From UBA9642 sp964545585 (GTDB lineage Archaea > Nanobdellota > Nanobdellia > Woesearchaeales > UBA9642): DNA of 14,494 bases. The notes under the pieces are model-generated. The model ran no database searches. It saw only the letters and a program-made list of their open reading frames with translations, and was not told the origin of the DNA. Within the stretch, counting starts at the first letter, position 1; each line of letters begins with the position of its first letter. Both the position numbers and the translations under genes were made by a program. Of this stretch, positions 6,885 through 13,299 are shown one piece after another. Location: positions 1-14,494 of the forward strand of contig CAZJFT010000023.1 of NCBI GenBank assembly GCA_964545585.1. The letters run 5' to 3'.

Positions 6885-6892
6885 AGGTGAGG
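6885..6892 (+). promoter_or_regulatory. Ribosome binding site overlapping a GTG/TTG start choice
   Basis: GAGGTGAG is a strong match to the archaeal 16S 3' end. It contains the GTG at 6887 and lies just ahead of an in-frame TTG at 6896. If it is used as a ribosome binding site the start is TTG 6896; if the message is leaderless from the TATA element the start is GTG 6887. Confidence 0.45.
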
Positions 6893-7726
6893 TCGTTGGA
6901 GTTCAAGATAAATACTAAACATACACTGGCAGATAATAATCCAAGGTATGAGAAGCATGAGATTGATATAGTCTTGTCATTCGCTAAAGAGGCAAAAAAA
7001 GAGTTCAAGGACCTCCTGAAAGCGATAATATTGTTTGGGAGTGCAGCAAGGAAGACTAGCAGTGCAGCAAACAACAAAGGCCAGAAGGCCAATGATATTG
7101 ACGTTCTGATAATAATTGATGATGTGCGCATAGATTTAAGTCCGGAGTTGGTGCAGACCTACAGGATAATACTTGAGAAGATAGTCGCAAAGACCTCAAA
7201 AAAATTGCACGTCACATCATTGAGATTCACAAATTTCTGGGAATACATAAGGGCAGGGGATCCTATAGCGATAAACATCCTCAGGGACGGCATACCTATA
7301 CTTGATTCCGGATTCTTCGAGCCTTTGCAGATATTGTTATATCAGGGCAGGATAAGACCAAGCACGGAGAGCATACAGAATTATATGGCGTTGGCCCCGC
7401 AGACATTACAGAATTCCAAACAGCATATACTGCAAGCGACACTTGATTTGTATTGGGCAGTCATTGACTCGGCACATGCTGCATTAATGTCAGTCAATGA
7501 GATACCGCCAAGTCCTGCACACGTAGCAGATATGCTTGAGGAGAAAATTGTGAAGAAAGGTCTTCTTCAGAAGAAGCATGCATACACTATGAGGAATTTC
7601 TATGCACTCGGGAAGAGCATAATGCATGGAGAGCTGTTGCAGATTTCAGGCGACCAGTATGATGTATATTACAAGGAAGCGTTCTCGTTCGTCATGGACA
7701 TGAAGACATTCATAGAGAAGAGATGA
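6887..7726 (+). CDS. Nucleotidyltransferase-fold protein with helical C-terminal domain
   Basis: A 279-residue protein counted from GTG 6887. Residues about 25-110 are a minimal nucleotidyltransferase-like domain. It has the LFGS motif (49-52) with SAARKTSS after it, and the acidic pair D70/D72 in NDIDVLIIID. The third catalytic carboxylate would be expected in the strand KKLHVTSLRF, where I see Thr or His instead, so activity is doubtful. Residues about 145-275 are all-helical (ESIQNYMALAPQTL, ATLDLYWAVIDSAHAAL, LGKSIMHGEL) and resemble the HEPN-like helical partners that accompany such enzymes, but I see no clean R-x4-6-H motif. Relatives include toxin-modifying MNT proteins and other AMP/UMP transferases; no toxin gene is adjacent. 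The start is ambiguous between GTG 6887 and TTG 6896. Taw3 follows after 50 nt. The family call is good; the substrate is unknown. Confidence 0.82.
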   Translation: MRSLEFKINTKHTLADNNPRYEKHEIDIVLSFAKEAKKEFKDLLKAIILFGSAARKTSSAANNKGQKANDIDVLIIIDDVRIDLSPELVQTYRIILEKIVAKTSKKLHVTSLRFTNFWEYIRAGDPIAINILRDGIPILDSGFFEPLQILLYQGRIRPSTESIQNYMALAPQTLQNSKQHILQATLDLYWAVIDSAHAALMSVNEIPPSPAHVADMLEEKIVKKGLLQKKHAYTMRNFYALGKSIMHGELLQISGDQYDVYYKEAFSFVMDMKTFIEKR

Positions 7727-7776
7727 ATAGGATAAACAATAGAAAAATCTAAAAATGGATTTCAATTCCTTTTTCT

Positions 7777-8370
7777 ATGCAAGATTTCGACGTACAGAAA
7801 AAGCTCTGCTTGGATAAGTTATATAAGCCTGACAGGAGCAGGAAGGGAGATGTAGATGAACTGATAATTCCTTTGATAGATTACATCAATTCTTTGAACA
7901 ATTATTACACAACAAGCTCATGTTCAGGAAGAATCCAGCTATTAACCGAAGCTGCCGCGAAGCCTGACGTAAAATGGCTTTACGTAACCCATGAAATCGC
8001 TGACGAGAGTAAAATAATTGATGTATTAAAAAATGAAATCCCTAAAGATAGAGTGTGGCTCCGCCAAGAAAACATGATATTGCATGTCGTATGCAGAACA
8101 ATACAAGATGCAAATTCATTGCTTAAGATTGCAAGAGATGTCGGATTCAGGAGAAGCGGCATCATTGCAGACTCTAATCTGATTATAGTAGAGATTTGCA
8201 GTACTGAAAAGATGGATGTGCCATTGTCTGACAATGGAAAATTATTCGTTGAAGATAATTATGTAAAGCTCGTTGTTAAGATTGCTAATGAGAAATTCTT
8301 GAAAGGGAGAGAGAAGCTCGAAAAATTTGAGAGAGAAATGAGGAATAACATAATAAAAAATATAATATGA
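7777..8370 (+). CDS. taw3: tRNA(Phe) wyosine-derivative N4-methyltransferase Taw3 (Tyw3 family)
   Basis: A 197-residue protein that matches the family length and motifs. These are SRKG (21-24) followed by DVDELI, YYTTSSCSGRIQLL (43-56), WLYVTHEI (67-74), ENMILHVVCRT (98-108) and GFRRSGI (123-129). The enzyme uses S-adenosylmethionine to methylate N4 of the tricyclic wyosine intermediate at position 37 of tRNA(Phe), next to the anticodon, and acts in the cytoplasm. The other wyosine genes (Trm5, Taw1, Taw2) are not in this window. The ATG at 7777 lies about 26 nt after a weak TATA-like ATCTAAAAAT (7748-7757) and has no ribosome binding site, so it may be leaderless. An ATG at 7755 is in another frame. 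The lysine-rich C-terminal tail runs up to the tandem repeat array. The assignment is firm. Confidence 0.95.
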   Translation: MQDFDVQKKLCLDKLYKPDRSRKGDVDELIIPLIDYINSLNNYYTTSSCSGRIQLLTEAAAKPDVKWLYVTHEIADESKIIDVLKNEIPKDRVWLRQENMILHVVCRTIQDANSLLKIARDVGFRRSGIIADSNLIIVEICSTEKMDVPLSDNGKLFVEDNYVKLVVKIANEKFLKGREKLEKFEREMRNNIIKNII

Positions 8371-8375
8371 TATAT

Positions 8376-8450
8376 AAAATTGATAATTATAAAATTGATA
8401 ATTATAAAATTGATAATTATAAAATTGATAATTATAAAATTGATAATTAT
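8376..8450. repeat. Five perfect 15-bp tandem repeats between convergent genes
   Basis: The unit AAAATTGATAATTAT occurs five times head to tail without a mismatch, starting 5 nt after the taw3 stop and ending 43 nt before the stop of the acyltransferase on the other strand. Each unit contains the 8-bp palindrome ATAATTAT and a run of four A/T. It may serve as a transcription-terminating T-rich zone for the minus-strand gene, as a protein-binding array, or simply be replication-slippage expansion. Because 15 is a multiple of 3, the array is open in some frames (YNYQF repeats on the minus strand), but this is not a gene. Confidence 0.95.
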
Positions 8451-8493
8451 ACAAGTGAACATGATGCATAAAACAGGCATATAATTTATCTAA

Positions 8494-9219
8494 CTATATA
8501 TCTTTTTTTCTTATTGTCGGCACTCCATCCTCAATCGATGATATTCGATATTTTCTTTTGCTTATGACTTCTGCAGGATTGCCCATGCAAACGCTCCCCT
8601 CAGGAACATCTTTTATAACTACAGAACGGACATTTATTTTTGAATAATCACCTATCTTTACGCCTGGGCCGATTATCGAGTCTGCGCCTATTATCACGTT
8701 GTTTCCTATATCTACTTTCCCTATTACAAAAAATTCTCCTAGATTTGTATGGGTCTCTATCGCTGATTTGAATCCCAGTGTAGTATTGTATCCTAATGTT
8801 ATCAGATGTGGAAAAAAGAAATCCATCATACAATGTCGCGCGATCATCGTGTTATCCATATTTTTTCCATATTCGTCTGTGGAAATGAAATTCACTCCCA
8901 TTTTCTTAAGAAAATATTCTTGTATCCTATGAGAGGGGTTCGCATATGCAGTCATGGTCATTATCATCCCTTTTGCTATGGATTTATAGGGATTCTGCAA
9001 TATTTTCCATCCATCATGCGATGGCAATCCGAACAGGAAATATTTTCTTGAGTCTTTCTCATCAAGATATTCTCTTATGTATCGTTCATCCTCTTTAAGT
9101 CTTATTCCTTTGCTGCCAACTGAAGGACTGTTGAATAGGGTCACATCTGCATCATGCGATCTTACTCTCCGGGATATTCCTATTATTGTCTCGTCCAGTG
9201 ATAGATTATCTTTTCCCAT
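8494..9219 (-). CDS. Left-handed beta-helix acyltransferase (hexapeptide-repeat family)
   Basis: A 241-residue protein. Residues about 138-215 carry hexapeptide repeats of the LbetaH fold (LGEFFVIGKVDIGNNVIIG, then ADSIIGPGVKIGDYSKI). They end with VPEGSVCMGNPAEVISKR (205-222), the standard closing segment of the galactoside/maltose/serine O-acetyltransferase group. Such enzymes move an acetyl group from acetyl-CoA to a sugar or amino-acid acceptor and work as trimers. Residues 1-130 form an N-terminal domain I do not recognise, with FLFGLPSHDGWKIL and MGVNFISTDEYGKN; it probably sets the acceptor. Candidate active-site histidines are in ARHCMMDFFFPH (127-138) and ETHTN (155-159). The ATG sits about 27 nt after TTTATAAATA, so it is likely leaderless. 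It has no partner genes of a sugar pathway beside it, so the acceptor cannot be guessed. Confidence 0.85.
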   Translation of the reverse strand: MGKDNLSLDETIIGISRRVRSHDADVTLFNSPSVGSKGIRLKEDERYIREYLDEKDSRKYFLFGLPSHDGWKILQNPYKSIAKGMIMTMTAYANPSHRIQEYFLKKMGVNFISTDEYGKNMDNTMIARHCMMDFFFPHLITLGYNTTLGFKSAIETHTNLGEFFVIGKVDIGNNVIIGADSIIGPGVKIGDYSKINVRSVVIKDVPEGSVCMGNPAEVISKRKYRISSIEDGVPTIRKKDI

Positions 9220-9240
9220 ATGTCAAGAGAAAGAAATAAG

Positions 9241-9250
9241 TATTTATAAA
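9241..9250 (-). promoter_or_regulatory. TATA box of the acyltransferase gene
   Basis: On the minus strand TTTATAAATA is centred about 27 nt before the ATG at 9219, the leaderless spacing. No ribosome binding site precedes that ATG. Confidence 0.6.
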
Positions 9251-9285
9251 TGTTACCACTGATAAGAGAATATAATATCCGTAAA

Positions 9286-9324
9286 TTTTTCAGAAAAGGA
9301 TCAATAAACTTTTTCAGAAGAGGA
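9286..9324. repeat. Imperfect 15-bp direct repeat in the acyltransferase/NSUN spacer
   Basis: TTTTTCAGAAAAGGA (9286-9300) and TTTTTCAGAAGAGGA (9310-9324) differ at one base and start 24 bp apart. They lie upstream of the acyltransferase promoter and downstream of the NSUN stop. They may be binding sites or remains of a short duplication. Confidence 0.6.
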
Positions 9325-9327
9325 ATT

Positions 9328-9351
9328 ATATATTCTTCTATATATTCTTCT
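9328..9351. repeat. 12-bp tandem duplication spanning the NSUN stop codon
   Basis: ATATATTCTTCT occurs twice head to tail (9328-9339 and 9340-9351). The stop codon of the NSUN gene (9338-9340) lies at the junction, so the duplication may have set or moved the C-terminus of the protein. Confidence 0.7.
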
Positions 9352-10429
9352 GTATCTTCGCGACAAAGAATCCTTCAGTGTTGTTGTCGTATGGATGAAG
9401 ACGCAAGCATTTCTTTACTTCAGGATTTATTTTAAGGTCCTTGAAATGTGTGATTGCAGGAGTCCTAACTATCCCTAATCTCTCAGAATCAATATCCAAT
9501 AGTCTTGCATCAGGATACTTATCCAGCAGATAACTTACAACAGCCTCATTCTCTTCAGGCTCGATAGTGCATGTGCTATAAACCATTGTTCCGCCATCCT
9601 TGAGCAATGCATATGCTGTCTCGATGAGATTCTTCTGTATCCTGCTTAATTTTGTTATTGCAGAAGGATTCCATTCCTTTATAGTCCTAAGACTTTTCCG
9701 TATAGTTCCTGTCCCTGAGCAAGGTGCATCGACAAGTATCTTATCGAACCTGAAATTCGTATTTGTGTCAAGCAGTCTCTTGAACCTGTTCTCTTGCATC
9801 ATAGTCAAAATTGCGTTCCTTACGCCACATCTCTGCAGGTTCATCCCTAATGCCTTAAGTCTCATCCCTGAGACATCATTCGCTATAAGCAGGCCTTTGT
9901 TCTTCATGTACATCGCTATCTGGCTCGTCTTGCTTCCTGGAGCAGCGCACATGTCAAGCACAAGCTCTCCAGGTTCAGGTCCGAGAACTATCGGAGGTAT
10001 CATAGAAGCTGATTCCTGTATGTAAACGTATCCCAGATGATGCTCAATCAGATTGCCGAGGTCGAATCTTTTCCCATCCTTATACTTTATCCAGAATCCT
10101 TCATCGCACCAAGGTATCGGTTCAAGAACCCATTTTTCTTCAAGTCGCCTCTTCACATCTTCAACATCAGACTTCAAGGTGTTTACTCTTATGCATTTCC
10201 TTATATAGGACAAAGAATAATTCATGAACTTATCATAGTCGCCTTTCAATAATTCTCGGTAATGCTCCTCAAATCTCTTCTTCACATCTACATTCCTAGG
10301 AATCTTCTCAAGATCGTGCAACTCTTTGGTGATCTCATTCTCAGGAACAAAATCTGCATCCTCCATCAAATCCTCCATCACATCCAGTGAAGCGACCAGT
10401 TCGCATCCATTGCATGAAGCATCATCCAT
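9338..10429 (-). CDS. NOL1/NOP2/Sun-family RNA (cytosine-5)-methyltransferase
   Basis: A 363-residue protein. Residues 1-48 are an acidic N-terminal extension with C6 and C9. Residues about 50-145 are the family's RNA-recognition N-domain (SYIRKCIRVNTLK, then HHLGYVYIQESASM). The Rossmann methyltransferase core has DMCAAPGSKTSQIA (159-172) for S-adenosylmethionine, VDAPCSGTGTIRK (233-245) with C237, and VYSTCTIEPEENEAV (283-297) with C287. Family knowledge makes the motif VI cysteine, here C287, the nucleophile on C6 of cytosine and the motif IV cysteine, here C237, the one that helps release the product. The protein ends with HPYDNNTEGFFVAKIQK. Substrate, tRNA or rRNA, cannot be told from sequence. 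The gene lies 34 nt downstream of the ATPase but has its own TATA box at leaderless distance from its ATG. The family assignment is firm. Confidence 0.93.
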   Translation of the reverse strand: MDDASCNGCELVASLDVMEDLMEDADFVPENEITKELHDLEKIPRNVDVKKRFEEHYRELLKGDYDKFMNYSLSYIRKCIRVNTLKSDVEDVKRRLEEKWVLEPIPWCDEGFWIKYKDGKRFDLGNLIEHHLGYVYIQESASMIPPIVLGPEPGELVLDMCAAPGSKTSQIAMYMKNKGLLIANDVSGMRLKALGMNLQRCGVRNAILTMMQENRFKRLLDTNTNFRFDKILVDAPCSGTGTIRKSLRTIKEWNPSAITKLSRIQKNLIETAYALLKDGGTMVYSTCTIEPEENEAVVSYLLDKYPDARLLDIDSERLGIVRTPAITHFKDLKINPEVKKCLRLHPYDNNTEGFFVAKIQKNI

Positions 10430-10448
10430 AATGATAGAATGAGAGGGT

Positions 10449-10460
10449 CTTTTAAAAATT
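10449..10460 (-). promoter_or_regulatory. TATA box of the NSUN gene
   Basis: On the minus strand AATTTTTAAAAG is centred about 26 nt before the ATG at 10429. It sits in the 34-nt gap after the ATPase stop, so the NSUN gene can be transcribed independently and leaderless. Confidence 0.55.
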
Positions 10461-10463
10461 TAA

Positions 10464-13178
10464 TCAAGCGTTAGTTGTCATTTGCTGTCTGCGCAGTTCT
10501 CTCTTCCTGAAGTGCTCCTTGACGAAGAATTTGCTCATCTCCATGAATATGAACCCGAAGCAGGATATCCCAAGTATTATGAGCCAATCCATCCAACCTA
10601 TCGGCACAGTGCCGAACACATGCTGCAATGGGCCTATATATATTACTGCAAACTGCAATAATATAGAAGTCATTATCCCCAATGATAACCATTTGTTGCT
10701 GAAAGGATTTATCTTCTTGAATCCTGCAAACGACCTTGCAGACATCACTGCAAACATTTCGAACATCACGAGAGTCGTGAATGCCATCGTCTGTGCATAA
10801 CTCAGTCCATTATCCTGATACATTGCGAAGACAAACAATGTCCCAAGACCCATTGCGAACCCAAAGAACATTATCAGCATGAGCATCTCCTTGCTTATAG
10901 GATTCTCTTTCGGATCCCTAGGCGGCCTCTTCATCACATCATCCTCAGGATTCTCCGAACCTAATCCTAATGCAGGTATACCGTCAGTAAGAAGGTTCAT
11001 CAACAGTATCTGCAACGGTATGAGTGGCAGAGGAAACCTCAATATTATAGCGAGGAATACAGACACTATCTCGCCCACATTGCACGCAAGCAAATATTTA
11101 GTGGATTTTATTATCTTGTCATATATGTTCCTTCCTTCTGATATTGCATTAACTATAGTGTTGAAATTATCATCTGCAAGTATGGTCTTCGCCACTTCCT
11201 TGCTTACATCAGTGCCGATTATCCCCATGGCAATCCCCACATCAGCTTTCTTCAATGCAGGAGCATCATTGACGCCATCACCGGTCATCGCGACAACATG
11301 TCCTTTCTTCTGCAATGCGGTAACTATCCTTGTTTTCTGTATAGGCATGGCCCTCGCGATTATCCTTATGTTATCTATCTGTTCTTCAAGGTCTGCATCG
11401 GACATCTTTTCCAGTTCTGCTCCTGTCAAGACTATATCTCCCTCCTGCAATAGGCCTATCTGTCTAGATATTGCCTTCGCTGTCGTCGGATGATCGCCCG
11501 TTATCATAACGACTTTTATCCCTGCTTCTGTGCATTGTCTTATTGCTTGGTCAACATTATCCCTCGGCGGATCTATCATCCCGACCAATCCTACGAATAT
11601 CAAGTGATTCTCGACATTAGATATTTCATATTTCTTCAGTTTAGGCAAGTCTCTGTATGCTAATCCTAGAACCCTTAATGATTGCTCTGCAAACATGTTG
11701 TTCTGTCTGAGTATGGTGTCTCTATCTTTCTTGTTTATCTTCCGGACCTTTCCATTGATAAGTATCCTGTCACATGCATCAAGCAGCATGTCCGGAGCAC
11801 CTTTTACATATGCCTCCGTCTTCCTCTTCTTGAGATTCTCATATATAACTGACATCAGCTTCCTGTCTGAATCGAAAGGCAACTCATCCCTCTTGTTGAA
11901 ATTCTCGTCGAAATATTTCTCATCCAAAGATTTTTTTGCAAGAACTATCAAGCTGCCTTCAGTGCTGTCACCTATTATCGACCATTTCCCTTCATTGTTG
12001 ACTAATTTCGCATTATTACATAAGTATCCTACACGGAATATCACTTCCAATGAATTACGCTCTTTGTCCATCAATTTTTTTCCAGAAAAGAAGAATTCTC
12101 CTTTAGGAGAATATCCTGATCCAGTAACATCTATTATTTTGTCTCCAAAATATATTTTCGTTACCGTCATCTGATTCTTCGTTATTGTTCCGGTCTTGTC
12201 AGAGCAAATAACTGTGACAGAGCCGAGGCTCTCTGCCGCAGGCAGTCTCTTTATTATCATGTTCTTTCCTGCTAACCTTTTCGCACCTAATCCAAGGCTT
12301 ATTGTGACTATTGCAGGCAGGCTGCTAGGCACTGCTGCAACTGCAAGACTTAATGAGAAAAGGAATAATTCCACCATCTCTATCTTAAGGCTGAATATTC
12401 CGAATATGAATACCAATGCAACCAAGAATAATACTGCAGCGCTCAGTTGTTTTGCCATCTTCTCGAATTTTATCTGCAACGGTGTCGATTGCTCACGTAT
12501 CTCTTGTATTGACCCTGCAATCTTTCCAAACTCTGTGCGCATCCCTGTAGCGGTGGCTATGCCTGTGGCTTTTCCGAAGTTCACTATCGTGCCCATGAAT
12601 GCCATGTTCGTCTGATCATTGACGACGACTTCCCCTTTAAGCTGCTCTGCATTCTTATGTGCAGGTATGCTCTCTCCTGTCAATGAGCTCTCATCAACTC
12701 TGAAACTTGATGTCTCGATGAGCCGCAGGTCTGCAGGGACTATGTCCCCTTCTTCCAGAACGACTATGTCTCCAGAGACTATCTCTCTTGCGAGTATCTT
12801 CTCTTCCTTCCCATCACGTATCACTTTCGCATATGGTGCAGATATCTTCTTCAGCGATTCCATTGCTTTCTCAGCACGATACTCTTGTATGAAACCCAAT
12901 ATCACTGTGAGTGTGACTATTGCCAGTATCCCAAAAAAGTCAGGCATCTCTCCTAGACTGAGGCTTAAGATTGCTGCGAATATTAATAGCAGCAATAAGA
13001 AGTTCTTGAATTGGTTCAAGAGTATCTTGAAGACGCTTGTTCCTTTATCTACGCCTATCTCATTGAATCCCTCTCGTTTCAATCGATCTTTTGCTTCTGC
13101 ATCTGATAATCCTGACCCTGAAGAATTCAATCTTAAGTATACGTCTTTCAACGACTCGTTATAGTACAATAACCACAC
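10464..13178 (-). CDS. P-type cation-transporting ATPase, P2A (Ca2+-ATPase-like)
   Basis: A 904-residue membrane pump of full family length. In order: an N-terminal cation-ATPase domain (GLSDAEAKDRLKREGFNEI); M1-M2 near 50-100; the actuator loop with TGES (167-170); M3-M4 near 245-295; the phosphorylation site DKTGT with D327; nucleotide binding with KGAPD (459-463); TGDHP (560-564); the hinge TGDGVNDAP (632-640); and a cluster of C-terminal membrane helices. Ion-site residues of SERCA site I are present: N700 and E703 (M5), N728, T731 and D732 (M6), and E807 (M8). The M4 motif PEGLP reads PSSLP (284-288), so the site II glutamate is serine. It probably exports Ca2+ or another cation with one-ion stoichiometry, but selectivity is uncertain. 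The GTG at 13178 is drawn as start; a TTG at 13169 has a well-placed GAGGTG before it. It is divergent from the HIT genes. Confidence 0.93.
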   Translation of the reverse strand: MWLLYYNESLKDVYLRLNSSGSGLSDAEAKDRLKREGFNEIGVDKGTSVFKILLNQFKNFLLLLLIFAAILSLSLGEMPDFFGILAIVTLTVILGFIQEYRAEKAMESLKKISAPYAKVIRDGKEEKILAREIVSGDIVVLEEGDIVPADLRLIETSSFRVDESSLTGESIPAHKNAEQLKGEVVVNDQTNMAFMGTIVNFGKATGIATATGMRTEFGKIAGSIQEIREQSTPLQIKFEKMAKQLSAAVLFLVALVFIFGIFSLKIEMVELFLFSLSLAVAAVPSSLPAIVTISLGLGAKRLAGKNMIIKRLPAAESLGSVTVICSDKTGTITKNQMTVTKIYFGDKIIDVTGSGYSPKGEFFFSGKKLMDKERNSLEVIFRVGYLCNNAKLVNNEGKWSIIGDSTEGSLIVLAKKSLDEKYFDENFNKRDELPFDSDRKLMSVIYENLKKRKTEAYVKGAPDMLLDACDRILINGKVRKINKKDRDTILRQNNMFAEQSLRVLGLAYRDLPKLKKYEISNVENHLIFVGLVGMIDPPRDNVDQAIRQCTEAGIKVVMITGDHPTTAKAISRQIGLLQEGDIVLTGAELEKMSDADLEEQIDNIRIIARAMPIQKTRIVTALQKKGHVVAMTGDGVNDAPALKKADVGIAMGIIGTDVSKEVAKTILADDNFNTIVNAISEGRNIYDKIIKSTKYLLACNVGEIVSVFLAIILRFPLPLIPLQILLMNLLTDGIPALGLGSENPEDDVMKRPPRDPKENPISKEMLMLIMFFGFAMGLGTLFVFAMYQDNGLSYAQTMAFTTLVMFEMFAVMSARSFAGFKKINPFSNKWLSLGIMTSILLQFAVIYIGPLQHVFGTVPIGWMDWLIILGISCFGFIFMEMSKFFVKEHFRKRELRRQQMTTNA

Positions 13179-13181
13179 CTC
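13176..13181 (-). promoter_or_regulatory. GAGGTG site at the ATPase start
   Basis: On the minus strand GAGGTG contains the GTG start (13178-13176) and lies 6 nt before an in-frame TTG (13169-13167). The same arrangement occurs at the nucleotidyltransferase gene. It is either the start codon itself or a ribosome binding site for the TTG three codons later. Confidence 0.4.
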
Positions 13182-13210
13182 TTTTCCTTATATAATATCT
13201 GAATATATCA

Positions 13211-13220
13211 TTTATAAATA
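13211..13220 (-). promoter_or_regulatory. TATA box of the P-type ATPase gene
   Basis: On the minus strand TATTTATAAA predicts a start near 13189 and a leader of about 10 nt before the GTG, with AGGAAAAGAG just upstream of the start. A second TATA-like run, ATTATATAA (13189-13197), is closer. The 109-bp spacer to the HIT gene is a divergent promoter region and shows no other element. Confidence 0.45.
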
Positions 13221-13267
13221 TTATGCTTGAAGATTTAAATGAACTGTTTTGGAAATCAATTTGATAA

Positions 13268-13278
13268 CATTTAAATAA
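13268..13278 (+). promoter_or_regulatory. TATA box of the HIT operon
   Basis: CATTTAAATAA is centred about 27 nt before the ATG at 13300, which supports that ATG as a leaderless start rather than the GTG four codons upstream (13288). Confidence 0.6.
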
Positions 13279-13299
13279 TACGCGACTGTGATATTTGGA

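Noticed and set aside
6887..7726. MNT-HEPN toxin-antitoxin system
   Set aside because: No separate HEPN toxin gene is adjacent and no clear R-x4-6-H motif is seen in the helical domain.
8376..8450. CRISPR array
   Set aside because: The 15-bp units are directly abutting with no unique spacers, and no cas gene is present.
8242..8469. Minus-strand frames with repeated YNYQF/IIINF peptides over the tandem repeats
   Set aside because: They exist only because the 15-bp unit is a multiple of 3 and has no stop in those frames; most of each lies opposite taw3 and none has start signals.
10879..13164. Several long plus-strand frames opposite the P-type ATPase
   Set aside because: They are shadows of a full-length, motif-complete ATPase with no family features of their own.
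13288..13299. GTG start four codons upstream for the first HIT gene
   Set aside because: The TATA box is at leaderless distance from the ATG at 13300 and would place the 5' end after the GTG.
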